NCBI RefSeq assembly: GCF_024810105.1
Contig: NZ_JANUDX010000014.1
Location: 1-64,000 of the forward strand
Source of the DNA: Stenotrophomonas sp. BIGb0135
Lineage (GTDB): Bacteria; Pseudomonadota; Gammaproteobacteria; Xanthomonadales; Xanthomonadaceae
DNA: 64,000 nucleotides
Reading direction: 5' to 3'
In this document: positions 41,702 through 51,195 of the stretch, in pieces
Layout: the number at the start of each line of letters is the position of its first letter
Numbering within the stretch: position 1 is the stretch's first letter
Translations under genes and position numbers: made by a program
Notes under the pieces: generated by a model
What the model saw: only the letters and a program-made list of their open reading frames with translations
What the model was told of the DNA's origin: nothing
Database searches by the model: none

Positions 41702-41804
41702 ATGCCGCCGAGCAAGTAGGGCGTCTGTCCGGCTGCCGAGGGCGCGCATGCCGAACCTGCGGCGGTGGGCCGGAAGCGCTGCCGGGCAGGAGCGACCTTC
41801 ATAG

Positions 41805-42152
41805 GTGGCCCGATCAGGCGGCTTCCGTGAAGCGGCCCGCGCGGCCGATCTCAGCGCATCCAACCTGAGCGAGGCGGTCAAGCGCATCGAGGCCCAGTTG
41901 GGCGTGAAGCTGCTCAATCGCACCACCCGCAGCGTGGGCCTCACCGACGCGGCCAAAGTGCTGCTGGCGGGGGTGGAGCCGGCCCTGAGGGAGCTGGATA
42001 CCGCGACCGAGGCGATCAGTGCGTTCCGGAGTACGCCGACCCGCACGCTGCGGCTGAACGTGCCGGTCAGCGCGGCACGGCTGGTGTTGCCGCGGATTCT
42101 GCCGCCACCGCTGCGCGCCTTCATCGATTTCATCAAGGCAGCGCCGGGCTGA
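41805..42152 (+). pseudogene. LysR regulator remnant with internal deletion
   Basis: 115 codons. It opens in the middle of the helix-turn-helix (VARSGGFREAARAADLSASNLSEAVKRIEAQLG), with an in-frame TAG immediately before the GTG, so the first ~12 residues are missing. After LRLNVPVSAARLVLPRILPP it jumps straight to LRAFIDFIKAAPG, a typical LysR C-terminus. The effector domain of roughly 170-190 residues is gone. Likely non-functional. Confidence 0.8.
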
Positions 42153-42179
42153 GCGCGAGGGACCGGTCGGCGGCCAGGC

Positions 42180-43346
42180 TCAGCGGCAGGTAGTGGTGCT
42201 GCGATTGACCAGGTCCGCGCTGGCCGGTGCGAACTGGAACACGCTGGTCATCGCCTCGCCCGATGTCTCCGGTGGCGACCTGCCCAGGAGCAGCAGCGTG
42301 CCACCTGGCTGCGACACGATGCTGGTCGGCTGCCGGTGCGCGGGTGCATAGCGCGGGTAGGTCGATGCCGGCTGCGTGCGGTAGCGCTGTTCGAGGGCAG
42401 CCTGCAGTGCTCCATGGGTGTCGTCGCGGTAGGCGGTCATGAACATCATCGAGACCGGTGCGCCAGTCGCCTCCAGCGTCATCAGGCTGGCGAAGGTCAT
42501 GGGCTGTCCGCCGATCGTGCAGATGCCGTCGCGCCGCATGATCATCGAGGCGGTCGTGGCAGGTTTGCAGGTGTCGCTTGGCATCTTCTCTTCCACGTCC
42601 CGTGGCAGCGCGCCGAACGCGGCAACGGCCTGCGCGCCGGCAAGCTCGGCATCGAGCGGGCACTCGGACAGCGTCGGGGCAGCCACCGCGGCGACGGTGC
42701 CGGTGCCGGTTCCCGTTCCGGCGGTATCGGCCGTTTCATCGGTGCTGGGGGTGCCGGGCACCAGGGAGTCCAGGAACTGCATCCCCATCTTCCTGGCGCT
42801 GCTGCAGCGCGCCGGCGCTGCCTCGACGGTCATCAGGATGTTGTCCCGGGTGCCGTGCACGATGCGGACCAGCGTACAGGTGCTGCCGGTGTCGAGCTGG
42901 CGGGTGATGGTGGGGTGGTCCCGATACGGCGCCCGGTCCAGCGAGGCGCCAGGCAATGCGCCGGCCGCCGCGAAGCTTTCGAAGTAGGTGCCGGCGAGCG
43001 CTGCATCGCGGTATTGGACACGGGTGGCGCCAAACTTCACGCCATCGCCCGCGCAGCCGAGCACATCCGCCCGGACCACATCCCCCGACCCGGGCGTGGC
43101 GGTCAGATCGTTGAAGCGGCACGGCAGCCGCACCGAGAAGCTGCCGCCGCTGGAGGTCGCCTCCAGCCAGCCGTCCGGGCCGGGCGTGCCAGCACCGCTG
43201 CGATGCATCTTGATCTTCTCGGCGGCCGTGGCGCTGCCGGCGCAGGCGACCGCGATGAGGCCGAGCAGGGCCGCAGCCCGTGCGGCACGGCGGCGGGGCG
43301 TGACCGGGGCTGGCATCGGGGGGACGTGTGTCATCGGTGAAGTCAT
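42180..43346 (-). CDS. Secreted protein of unknown function
   Basis: 388 residues from ATG 43346; an ATG at 43334 is the alternative. Signal peptide (RRRAARAAALLGLIAVACAGSATAAE), a domain with FSVRLPCRFNDLTATPGSGDVVRADVLGC, a second part with CTLVRIVHGTRDNILMTVEAAP, a Gly/Thr linker, and a C-terminal domain with CTIGGQPMTFASLMTLEATGAPVSMMFMTAYRDD. Six or more cysteines could form disulfides. No family was recognised. Confidence 0.82.
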   Translation of the reverse strand: MTSPMTHVPPMPAPVTPRRRAARAAALLGLIAVACAGSATAAEKIKMHRSGAGTPGPDGWLEATSSGGSFSVRLPCRFNDLTATPGSGDVVRADVLGCAGDGVKFGATRVQYRDAALAGTYFESFAAAGALPGASLDRAPYRDHPTITRQLDTGSTCTLVRIVHGTRDNILMTVEAAPARCSSARKMGMQFLDSLVPGTPSTDETADTAGTGTGTGTVAAVAAPTLSECPLDAELAGAQAVAAFGALPRDVEEKMPSDTCKPATTASMIMRRDGICTIGGQPMTFASLMTLEATGAPVSMMFMTAYRDDTHGALQAALEQRYRTQPASTYPRYAPAHRQPTSIVSQPGGTLLLLGRSPPETSGEAMTSVFQFAPASADLVNRSTTTCR

Positions 43347-43481
43347 CCTGACGTGATCGAGGTGGGGCGAAGCAAGGCGGGAGACGATAGCGTGGCCCGG
43401 CCTGCGCCTCAATCGGTCGCGCCGTCCACGACTGGCGTGACTGGCTTATGATCGCCCCACTTCAACTCCCGCACCGGCATC

Positions 43482-45470
43482 ATGGACCGATCCCGTACGC
43501 ACCTTGCCGGCCTGGCGTCGCCGCGGGCATGGATGGCGATGCTCTTGCTGCTGTGCTGCGTCGTACCCGCGCTGGCGCAGACCGCGCGCAAGCCGTCGCC
43601 CTACGAACATCGCCAGGGCAGTGACGCGGCTCCCGCGCAGCCGAGCGAGGGGCCGGACTATCTCTCGCGCCTCGACAGCCGCGCGCAGTTCATGCAGCTG
43701 GCCCGGGTCTACAACGCCGGTACCGCGCTGGAGATGCCGCACCTGATCTTCGTGATCGACCGGCAGGATGCCGCGCGGATCTACTACATCAACACGCCGC
43801 GGTTCGCGCTGCACGAGCAGTTCGTGCGCCGCCAGCGGCTGGTGCGCAGCCTGGACAAGGCCACGCTCAACGCGCAGTACCGCGACCCGCAGCGGCGTTT
43901 CCTGTTTGGCACGCTCAGCTGGCAGCGCGACCTGCCGGGGTACACCTACGAGTTCTGGGAGGGCGACGTGCTGAGCGCGGCCCTGCTGCGGCAGACCGAT
44001 GCGGTGGTACGCGCGTCGTTCCGCGAGCCGATCCGGTTCAAGACCAACTCCACCCAGCACGAACAGGTGGCCAGCGCCGTGGGGCTGGCCCACGTGAGCC
44101 AGGAGGCGCTGCTGCGCGAGCAGCGTTTCCTGCCACTGAACACCGGTCGTGCCGAGGGGCGGCTGCGCATCGTGCGCTCGGAGGCGCAGCTGCGCACGCT
44201 GTCGCCGCGCGACATCCCGGTACTGGACGAGGTGCCCATCGCGCTGGCGCCGGTGGCCGGCCTGGTGACGCAGCGCCCGTCCACCCTGCTGTCGCACGTG
44301 AACCTGCTCGCCAAGGGCTGGGGCATTCCCAACGTGTATATCCGCGACGCGCAGGATGCCCTGCGCCAGTACGACGGACGCTGGGTGGCACTGGAGGTCA
44401 CCCACAACGACTACCGGGTGACGCCGCTGACGCGCCCGGCCAGGACCCCATCCGCCACGGCCCACCGCCCGGTGGCGGCCAACCTGCCGCGCCCGGACCT
44501 GAGCGTGGTCGCGCTGAAGCCGCTGGCCGCCCTGCGCGCGCGCGACAGCAGCCACTGCGGCGTCAAGGCGGCCAACCTCGGCACGCTCAAGGCCGTGCTG
44601 CCGCCGGCCGCGCGCGTGCCGGATGGGTTCTGCGTACCGTTCTCGCACTACCAGGCGATGGTGCAGCGCCTGCAGGTGGCCGAGCGCCTGCGCGAGCTGC
44701 AGCGCCGGCCGGGCTTCAACACCGACCCGGACGTGCGGCGTGCCGCCCTGGCGGCATTGCGCACCGAGATCGCCACCGCCGTGCCCGATCCCGCCTTCGT
44801 GCGCACGCTGGAGGGCCAATGGCGCGGCCAGCTGCAGGGTGGGGCGGTGTTCGTGCGCAGTTCGTCCAATTCCGAGGACCTGCCCGGCTTCAGCGGTGCC
44901 GGGCTGTACACCACCGTGCCCAACGTGACCCGCGCCGAGGCCGTGGCCAAGGCCGTGCAGACGGTGTGGGCGTCGGTCTACAACTTCGAGGCGTACGAAG
45001 CACGCGCCGCGGCAGGCTTGCGCCAGGATGCGGTGGCCATGGCGGTGCTGGTGCAACGGGCTGCGCCGTCGGACAGCTCGGGCGTGATGATCACCCGCGA
45101 TCCCTTCGACGCGGGCCGCCGCCACATCACCTACATCTCGGCCAAGCGCGGGCTTGGCATCCGCGTGGTGGAGGGCAAGCGCCAGGCCGAGCAGGTGATG
45201 TACTCGGCCTGGTCCAAGGCGGTGCAGGTGCTGAGCCGCTCGGCCGAAGACACCCAGCTGGTGGCCAGCGCCGCTGGTGGGGTGCGCGAGGTGCCCATCA
45301 CCGGCTCCCGCCAGGTACTCACCGATGCGCTGATCGCGCGCCTGGCCAAGGTGGGCGCCGCCACCAAGCAGGCGCTGGGCGGCGTGGACCAGGACATCGA
45401 GTGGGCCGTGGTCGGCGATGAGGTGCTGATACTGCAGTCGCGGCCGTACGTGGACCGGAGTACGCGATAG
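43482..45470 (+). CDS. Exported PEP/pyruvate-binding (dikinase-like) protein
   Basis: 662 residues. Signal peptide (AWMAMLLLLCCVVPALAQ); unknown N-terminal domain; a phosphohistidine-type segment VTQRPSTLLSHVNLLAKGWGIPNVYI near residues 263-288; then a PPDK-type ATP-grasp domain (GVKAANLGTLKAVLPPAARVPDGFCVPFSHY, GGAVFVRSSSNSEDLPGFSGAGLYTTVPNVT) ending EWAVVGDEVLILQSRPYVD. The His domain before the ATP domain is the order of plant glucan/phosphoglucan water dikinases. Export to the periplasm, where ATP is scarce, is puzzling. Confidence 0.88.
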   Translation: MDRSRTHLAGLASPRAWMAMLLLLCCVVPALAQTARKPSPYEHRQGSDAAPAQPSEGPDYLSRLDSRAQFMQLARVYNAGTALEMPHLIFVIDRQDAARIYYINTPRFALHEQFVRRQRLVRSLDKATLNAQYRDPQRRFLFGTLSWQRDLPGYTYEFWEGDVLSAALLRQTDAVVRASFREPIRFKTNSTQHEQVASAVGLAHVSQEALLREQRFLPLNTGRAEGRLRIVRSEAQLRTLSPRDIPVLDEVPIALAPVAGLVTQRPSTLLSHVNLLAKGWGIPNVYIRDAQDALRQYDGRWVALEVTHNDYRVTPLTRPARTPSATAHRPVAANLPRPDLSVVALKPLAALRARDSSHCGVKAANLGTLKAVLPPAARVPDGFCVPFSHYQAMVQRLQVAERLRELQRRPGFNTDPDVRRAALAALRTEIATAVPDPAFVRTLEGQWRGQLQGGAVFVRSSSNSEDLPGFSGAGLYTTVPNVTRAEAVAKAVQTVWASVYNFEAYEARAAAGLRQDAVAMAVLVQRAAPSDSSGVMITRDPFDAGRRHITYISAKRGLGIRVVEGKRQAEQVMYSAWSKAVQVLSRSAEDTQLVASAAGGVREVPITGSRQVLTDALIARLAKVGAATKQALGGVDQDIEWAVVGDEVLILQSRPYVDRSTR

Positions 45471-46111
45471 CGGCGAGAACGTCTCGGGGGTCCATTCGAT
45501 CCGTGACACGCACAGGGCAACGGAAGGCTGATCCTGGTTCAACGCATGGGCCGGCACCCTGTCTGCAGACCCACGTGTTTCCCCGCAGGGTATCCAGCTG
45601 TACCGCGTGCTGGCAGTCGCAGGCCGGCTCGCGCTGGCGTCGGTCACGGCGTTGCCGTGGCCACGGGTGACGCACGCCCTGCCGGAGCGCGCCGAACGCG
45701 CCGCGTTCCAGGCGGCCGACGATGCGCTCCAGGCCGGGCTCGTGCGGACCTGCCTTGGGCATGGACCAGACCGGCCGGAACGGACGCTTCGGGGCCACGC
45801 GATGCAACCGATGGTGTTCTTGGATACCACGTCGTCGCCGCTATGCGCGCTCGACCAGCCAGCGCCCTGCGATGCGAACGCGCTCCTGGCCGCGGACCGG
45901 GAGACGCCGTTGCCATTGCAGCGTCTGCTTGATCGCATCACCGACAGCGGACCTGCAACCGCGCCCCGCGCATCTCGGGTGTGTCAGTGATCGGTGCGCA
46001 CGAGCAGGCGAGGTTTGCCGACGCGTGCGCAGCGACGTCAAGCAAACCGATGGCGCGCTGCCGGCGGTGTTGCCCGCGTTCCAGCCCCTGCACGACAGAT
46101 GGACGATGCCC
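45471..46111. other. 641-base gap, no supported gene
   Basis: Between the dikinase-like gene and a convergent LysR. An open frame at 45607-45990 (+, GTG start, 127 codons) has G/C-rich third positions but no ribosome site, no recognised motif, and competing frames on both strands. It could be a decayed gene. No repeats or clear hairpins were seen. Confidence 0.5.
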
Positions 46112-47023
46112 TCAGGAGGGGACGTCGGCCAGCATGTAGCGCGCCAGCTCTTCCGGGTGACCCAGCGGAAATGCCGCCTTGAGGACGTCGAGGAATGCGG
46201 TGACGCGTGCGCTCAACAGGCGACGCGATGGATACAGCGCCCAGATCTCGATCGGCGGCGTCTTCGCGTCGCCCCATCGCGCCAGCACGCCGGCCTCCAG
46301 GTCGTTGGCGACCAGCGAAAGCGGCAGCAGTGCCGCGCCAACGCCCGTGCGCACCGCATCGCGGATCATGATCAACGAGCCCAGCCGCAGGATCGGGTCA
46401 ATCTGCACTTGCCAATCGCCGGCGTCGTTTGTCAGTTGCCAGGCGGACTCGCTGGCGGAGGCGCGCGCGACCACCGGCACGACCTCGCCCGGCGAAGGGC
46501 GGCGCAGCCGCGGGCTGGCCACCGCGACCAGCCGATCGCGGATCAACACCCGGCCGATCAGGGTGTCGTCCGGGTCCGGGTTGACCCGGATCACCAGGTC
46601 GTAGCCTTCCTCCACCATGTCCACCGGGCGGTCTTCGGTGGTGATGTCGAGGCGGATGGCGGGATGACGCAGGGTGAATTCGGCGGCGAGTTTCCCCAGC
46701 GCCATCTGCGAGAACAACAGGGGAGCGCTGACCCGCAGCTTGCCCGTGGGCGACAGCCCGCCGGAAGCGATCGCGGTGGCGGCGTCGCCGAGTTCGGCCA
46801 GCAGGCCCTCGGTCCGTTCGAACAGCGCCCGCCCTTCCTGGGTCAGCTTGAGGACGTGGGTGCCGCGCTCGAACAGACGCACGCCCAGATCGCGCTCCAG
46901 CTCGGCGACGCGCCGGGACAGGGTGGCCTTGGGCCGATCGGCGGCCCGTGCCGCACGCCCGATACCGCCATGCCGGGCCACGAGGGTGAAGTCAGCCAGG
47001 GCGAGCAGGTCCATGTGTTCCAC
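46112..47023 (-). CDS. LysR-family regulator divergent to NmrA-like gene
   Basis: 303 residues: helix-turn-helix FTLVARHGGIGRAARAADRPKATLSRRVAELERDLGVRLFERG, then an effector domain of the subgroup with LSPTGKLRVSAPLLFSQ. Divergent by 89 bases from the oxidoreductase it probably controls; CGGGC-TATCG-GCCCG (47049-47063) lies between. Not a close paralogue of the two 297-residue LysR proteins. Confidence 0.94.
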   Translation of the reverse strand: MEHMDLLALADFTLVARHGGIGRAARAADRPKATLSRRVAELERDLGVRLFERGTHVLKLTQEGRALFERTEGLLAELGDAATAIASGGLSPTGKLRVSAPLLFSQMALGKLAAEFTLRHPAIRLDITTEDRPVDMVEEGYDLVIRVNPDPDDTLIGRVLIRDRLVAVASPRLRRPSPGEVVPVVARASASESAWQLTNDAGDWQVQIDPILRLGSLIMIRDAVRTGVGAALLPLSLVANDLEAGVLARWGDAKTPPIEIWALYPSRRLLSARVTAFLDVLKAAFPLGHPEELARYMLADVPS

Positions 47024-47112
47024 CAGTGAGACGGGTGGTCCAAATATACGGGCTATCGGCCCGAAGGTGGATCAACAACCATGAGGCCTCCCAACCCTGC
47101 AGGAGCAACACC

Positions 47113-47982
47113 ATGACCATTCTCGTTACCGGCGCCACCGGCACCGTCGGCCGTCACGTGATCCATCACCTCATCGCGCGGGGCGCGACGGTGCGCGCCC
47201 TGGTCCGTCATCCGGACACGGCGCAGCTGCCCGACGCAGTGGAGCGGGTGCAGGGCGACCTGCTTGACGTCGATGCGCTGCGCGAGGCGTTCAAGGGCGT
47301 GTCGACGCTGTTCCTGCTCAATGCGGTGGTGGCCGATGAGTTCACCCAGGCGCTCATCACGCTTAACGTGGCGCGCGACGCCGGCGTGCAGCGGGTGGTG
47401 TACCTGTCGGTGATCCACGCCGACCGCTACGTGAACGTGCCGCATTTCGCCGGCAAGTTCGGGGTGGAACGCATGCTCGAGCAGATGGGCTTCAGTGCCA
47501 CGGTCCTGCGCCCGGCCTACTTCATGGACAACGACCTGACCATCAAGGACGTCGTGCTGGGCTACGGGGTGTATCCGATGCCGGTGGGCAGCAAGGGGTT
47601 GGCGATGATCGACGCAGCTGACATCGGCGAGATCGCGGCGCTTGAGCTGCTGTCACGCGACCAGGCGCTGCACGACAGCGCGCTGACCCGCATCAACCTG
47701 GTCGGCCCGGATACGCTCACCGGGGTGGATATCGCTGGCATCTGGTCGGGGGTGCTGGGGCGCCCGATCGCGTACGGTGGCGATGACACGGCGCCGTTCG
47801 AGCAGAACCTGCGCCGGTTCATGCCGGCCTGGATGGCCTACGACATGCGGCAGATGGCCGAGCGCTTCCTGAGTGACGGCATGCTGCCCGAGGCGGGCGA
47901 CGTGGCGCGGCTGACCCGGCGGCTGGGCCGCCCGTTGCGCAGCTACCGTGACTTCGCCACGGCGGTGGCGGCAACGGCCTGA
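47113..47982 (+). CDS. NmrA-like NAD(P)-binding protein
   Basis: 289 residues with the Rossmann motif TILVTGATGTVGRHVIHHL, then VQGDLLDVDALREAFKGVSTLFLLNA and LRPAYFMDN, typical of NmrA/atypical short-chain dehydrogenases such as quinone-oxidoreductase QorB-like proteins. AGGAG is 8 bases before the ATG. Predicted to sense or use NAD(P)H; expressed from the promoter region shared with the LysR. Confidence 0.9.
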   Translation: MTILVTGATGTVGRHVIHHLIARGATVRALVRHPDTAQLPDAVERVQGDLLDVDALREAFKGVSTLFLLNAVVADEFTQALITLNVARDAGVQRVVYLSVIHADRYVNVPHFAGKFGVERMLEQMGFSATVLRPAYFMDNDLTIKDVVLGYGVYPMPVGSKGLAMIDAADIGEIAALELLSRDQALHDSALTRINLVGPDTLTGVDIAGIWSGVLGRPIAYGGDDTAPFEQNLRRFMPAWMAYDMRQMAERFLSDGMLPEAGDVARLTRRLGRPLRSYRDFATAVAATA

Positions 47983-48003
47983 CCGGCGCGTCGCCCGCGC
48001 GCC

Positions 48004-48168
48004 TCAGCCCTTCGGCGGACGCTCGTAGTCCTCGGGCGTGGCGGTATGTTCGGCCTCGGGCATGTCCTTGTCCTTCCACCTCGCCTCGTCATTGCGAAGT
48101 TTGTCGGGCGTGTGGGCCTTGTCCTGGTCGTCGACGTCGGCGCCGGGATTGAGGGGAAGGTTGGTCAT
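48004..48168 (-). CDS. Small hydrophilic protein of unknown function
   Basis: 54 residues, highly charged and probably unfolded (DVDDQDKAHTPDKLRNDEARWKDKDMPEAEHTATPEDYERPPKG). Starts at ATG 48168 or ATG 48180. Resembles short acidic stress-type proteins in composition only. The codons look used (strong G/C third positions) and no better frame competes. Confidence 0.6.
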   Translation of the reverse strand: MTNLPLNPGADVDDQDKAHTPDKLRNDEARWKDKDMPEAEHTATPEDYERPPKG

Positions 48169-48291
48169 GGCAGTGTCCATCGAGAGGCGTCCAGGCCACG
48201 TTGCGCGCCTCTCGGTGAGCACCGTGTCTGGGCTGGCTGCACATTCCCAGCACATGGCGGTCACCGCAGGGGGACGCCCTCACCGGTATGT

Positions 48292-48319
48292 GTAGGTCCT
48301 ACGTTATGCAAGGACCTAC
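48292..48319 (+). promoter_or_regulatory. Hairpin covering the ribosome site of the dehydrogenase
   Basis: GTAGGTCCT, 10 bases, AGGACCTAC: a perfect 9-bp stem. Its right arm contains the AGGA ribosome site of the gene starting at 48322. In RNA it would hide the ribosome site; in DNA it could be an operator. Confidence 0.6.
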
Positions 48320-48321
48320 CG

Positions 48322-49485
48322 ATGCGCGCACTGACTTACCACGGCAGCAAGGACGTACGGGTGGACACCGTTCCGGACCCCACGCTGGCCGCGCCGGACG
48401 ACCTGATCCTGCGCGTGACCGCGACCGCCATCTGCGGCTCGGACCTGCATCTGTACCGCGGCAAGATTCCCGATCTGCATACCGGCGATGTGCTCGGCCA
48501 TGAATTCATGGGCGTGGTGGAGGAGGTGGGCAGCGGCGTGACCGACCTGCGCCCCGGTGATCGCGTGGTGGTGCCGTTCGTGATTGCCTGCGGCGAGTGC
48601 TTCCACTGCAAGTTGGCTGAACACGCGGCATGCGAGACCACCAACACCGGCAAGGGCGCGGCGCTGAACCAGAAGGGCATCCGCCCGCCGGCGGCGCTGT
48701 TCGGCTACAGCCATCTGTATGGCGGCGTGTCCGGCGGACAGGCCGAGTACGTGCGCGTGCCCAAGGCCAACGTGGGGCCGTTGCGCGTCCCCGATGCGCT
48801 GCCGGACGAGCAGGTGCTGTTCCTGTCCGACATTCTGCCCACCGGCTACCAGGCCGCGATCAATGCCGGCATCAAGCCCGGGGCCACGGTGGCGATCTTC
48901 GGCGCCGGACCGGTCGGATTGATGGCGGCGGCGTGCTGCCGCCTGCTGGGCGCCGAGACCATTTTCATGGTCGACCATCTCGCGTACCGGCTGGCGTTCG
49001 CGGCACAGACCTATGGCGTCACCCCGGTGGACTTCAGCAAGATCGAAGACCCGGCGCAGTACATCATCACCCAGACCAACGGGCGCGGCGTGGATGCCTC
49101 GATCGAGGCGGTAGGCTTTGAAGCCGAGGGCAGCGCGCTGGAGTCGGCGCTGACCACGCTGAAGGTGGAAGGCAGCAGCGGGGTGGCGATCCGCCAGTGC
49201 ATCGCCGCGACCCGGCGCTGCGGCACGGTGAGCATTCCCGGCGTGTATGCCGGTTACCTGCACGGCTTCCTGCTCGGCGATGCGTTCGACAAGGGCCTCA
49301 CCTTCAAGATGGGCCAGACCCACGTGCAGGGCCTGATGCCCGAGTTGCTGGATTACATCGGCGAAGGCGCGCTGGACCCGGGCGTGATCATCACCCATCG
49401 CCTGTCGCTGGAAGACGCCGTGCGCGGCTATGAGATCTTCGATCGCAAGGAGGAGGATTGCCGCAAGGTGATCCTCACGCCCTGA
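48322..49485 (+). CDS. Zinc-dependent alcohol dehydrogenase, formaldehyde-dehydrogenase-like
   Basis: 387 residues of the medium-chain family. Catalytic zinc site AICGSDLHLYRG and GHEFMGVVEEVG; structural zinc CGECFHCKLAEHAACE; Rossmann motif VAIFGAGPVGLMAAACCRLLGAE. The long insert (GALFGYSHLYGGVSGGQAEYVRVP region) is typical of glutathione-independent formaldehyde dehydrogenase-like enzymes. Substrate not certain. The ATG follows AAGGACCTACC, whose AGGA is in a hairpin. One base separates it from the next gene. Confidence 0.93.
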   Translation: MRALTYHGSKDVRVDTVPDPTLAAPDDLILRVTATAICGSDLHLYRGKIPDLHTGDVLGHEFMGVVEEVGSGVTDLRPGDRVVVPFVIACGECFHCKLAEHAACETTNTGKGAALNQKGIRPPAALFGYSHLYGGVSGGQAEYVRVPKANVGPLRVPDALPDEQVLFLSDILPTGYQAAINAGIKPGATVAIFGAGPVGLMAAACCRLLGAETIFMVDHLAYRLAFAAQTYGVTPVDFSKIEDPAQYIITQTNGRGVDASIEAVGFEAEGSALESALTTLKVEGSSGVAIRQCIAATRRCGTVSIPGVYAGYLHGFLLGDAFDKGLTFKMGQTHVQGLMPELLDYIGEGALDPGVIITHRLSLEDAVRGYEIFDRKEEDCRKVILTP

Positions 49486-49486
49486 C

Positions 49487-50449
49487 ATGGACCGGCTTTC
49501 CGACCATGCCGCGCCCGCGCTGGAGGCCGATGCGCGCGAGGTGCTGGCCCGGCAGCCCTCGCTGCCGCTGCCGGGGCGCGGGCACACGCTGGAGCGCTGG
49601 CGTGCGCTTGCCGGCATCGCCGGGCATGACCTGTGCGTGGCCAAGGTAGTGGAGGCGCACTACGACGCGCAGGCGATCCTTGCCGATCTGCACGCCGCGC
49701 CGTTGCCGCCCGATGCGCTGGCGGCGGTGTGGGCGGCGGAAGGACCGCAGGCAACGCTGCACTTCGACCCGGCCACCGGCACGGTCAACGGCACCAAGCC
49801 GTGGTGCTCCGGCGCCGGGCTGGTGGATGAGGCGCTGGTGACCGCGCGCAGTGACGACGGTGCACAGCTGCTGCGCATCCGCGTCGACGCACCGGGCATC
49901 CTGCTGCAGCCGCAGACCTGGCATGCCACCGGGATGAGCCGCATTCCCAGCGGCAGCGTGCAGTTCACCGACGTGCCTGCCATCGCCGTCGGCAAACCCG
50001 GTGGCTACCTCGCGCGCCCCGGCTTCTGGCATGGCGGGGCCGGCATCGCCGCGTGCTGGTACGGTGCGGCGGCGGCCCTGGCCGCGCCCCTGCAACGCTC
50101 GCCGCGGGTGGCCGGGGACGGCCAGACCGCCGCCTTGCTGGGACAGGTGGACATGGCATTGCAGGCTACTGCCGCGCTCATCCGCGAACTGGCGGCGTGG
50201 ATCGATGCGATGCCGTCGCAGCCGCACCAGTCCGATGTGATCCGCGTGCGCAGCGTGGTCGAGCGCAGCTGCACGCAGGTACTCGATGCCGTGGGCCGCG
50301 CGCTTGGCCCGGCGCCGATGTGCCTGGACGCCGCACATGCCCGCCGTTGGAGCGACCTCACCGTGTTCATCCGGCAGAGCCATGCCGACCGTGACTGGGC
50401 CGAACTGGGCCGTGCGGTCCAGACGCAGGAGGGGCCGTGGACGCTGTAG
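49487..50449 (+). CDS. Acyl-CoA-dehydrogenase-like protein
   Basis: 320 residues, shorter than a standard acyl-CoA dehydrogenase (about 380). The middle domain is visible (LHFDPATGTVNGTKPWCSGAGLVDEALVTAR, FTDVPAIAVGKPGGYL) and the C-terminal helices end DLTVFIRQSHADRDWAELG. The N-terminal helical domain is cut down. The flavin site seems partly kept; the activity may differ. Overlaps the deacetylase by 13 bases. Confidence 0.85.
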   Translation: MDRLSDHAAPALEADAREVLARQPSLPLPGRGHTLERWRALAGIAGHDLCVAKVVEAHYDAQAILADLHAAPLPPDALAAVWAAEGPQATLHFDPATGTVNGTKPWCSGAGLVDEALVTARSDDGAQLLRIRVDAPGILLQPQTWHATGMSRIPSGSVQFTDVPAIAVGKPGGYLARPGFWHGGAGIAACWYGAAAALAAPLQRSPRVAGDGQTAALLGQVDMALQATAALIRELAAWIDAMPSQPHQSDVIRVRSVVERSCTQVLDAVGRALGPAPMCLDAAHARRWSDLTVFIRQSHADRDWAELGRAVQTQEGPWTL

Positions 50450-51195
50450 GACCACGCATTGAAGGACAGGGCAGCCTGGAGGCCGACTGGGCCGCCTGCA
50501 CCTGGTTGGAGGCGCTGCCGGTCCACGACGCGGCCAGCGTGCTGCGGGATGTGCGCCGCCTGGTGGTGGTCTCGCCGCACCCGGATGACGAAGTGCTTGC
50601 GTGCGCCGGCGTGATGCAGGCTGCGCTGGCCCAGGACATCGCGGTGCACGTGGTGTCGGTGACCGACGGGGAAGCCTGTTACCCGGATGCGCCGTTGTGG
50701 CCGGCGGCGCGCCTGCGCGATGCACGCCGGCATGAGCTGGCCACGGCGATGCGCTTGTTGGGCCTGGACGCCACCCATGTGACCCCGCTTGGCCTGCCCG
50801 ACGGCAGCGTGGCCACCCACGAGGCCGAGCTGGCCGCGCAACTGGCCGCGCAGGCACTGCCCGGGGACCTGCTGGTAGCGCCGTGGGTGGGTGACGCGCA
50901 CCCCGACCATGACGCGGCCGGGCGTGCGGCGCAGGCGGCGGCCCGCGGGCGTGGCATTCGCAGCCTGCAGTACCCGGTGTGGGCCTGGCACTGGCTGGAT
51001 CCACGCGCTGCCACCGGCCCTTGGCCGGGCGCGATGCGCATTCCGATGAGCCGCGCGGCGCAGGCGCGCAAGCACGACGCGATGCAGGCATTTGCCACCC
51101 AGACCGGCGCAGTGGAGGGCCTGGACTGCGAGCCGATCCTGCCGGCGCACGTGACCGCGCGTTTCCGGCGCGCGTTCGAGGTGCTGATCGGATGA
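50437..51195 (+). CDS. PIG-L family deacetylase
   Basis: 252 residues; GTG start inside the previous gene. LVVVSPHPDDEVLACAG at 42-58 carries the zinc motif (HPDDE), and GDAHPDHDAAGRAA is the second zinc motif. Family members (LmbE, MshB, BshB) remove acetyl from N-acetylglucosamine-type sugars. Between a dehydrogenase-like gene and a methyltransferase, all overlapping, which suggests a tailoring step in sugar conjugate synthesis. Confidence 0.93.
   Translation: MDAVGPRIEGQGSLEADWAACTWLEALPVHDAASVLRDVRRLVVVSPHPDDEVLACAGVMQAALAQDIAVHVVSVTDGEACYPDAPLWPAARLRDARRHELATAMRLLGLDATHVTPLGLPDGSVATHEAELAAQLAAQALPGDLLVAPWVGDAHPDHDAAGRAAQAAARGRGIRSLQYPVWAWHWLDPRAATGPWPGAMRIPMSRAAQARKHDAMQAFATQTGAVEGLDCEPILPAHVTARFRRAFEVLIG

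Noticed and set aside
45607..45990. A possible 127-residue protein
   Set aside because: G/C-rich third positions alone do not prove coding in this genome; there is no ribosome site, no motif, and overlapping frames are equally open.
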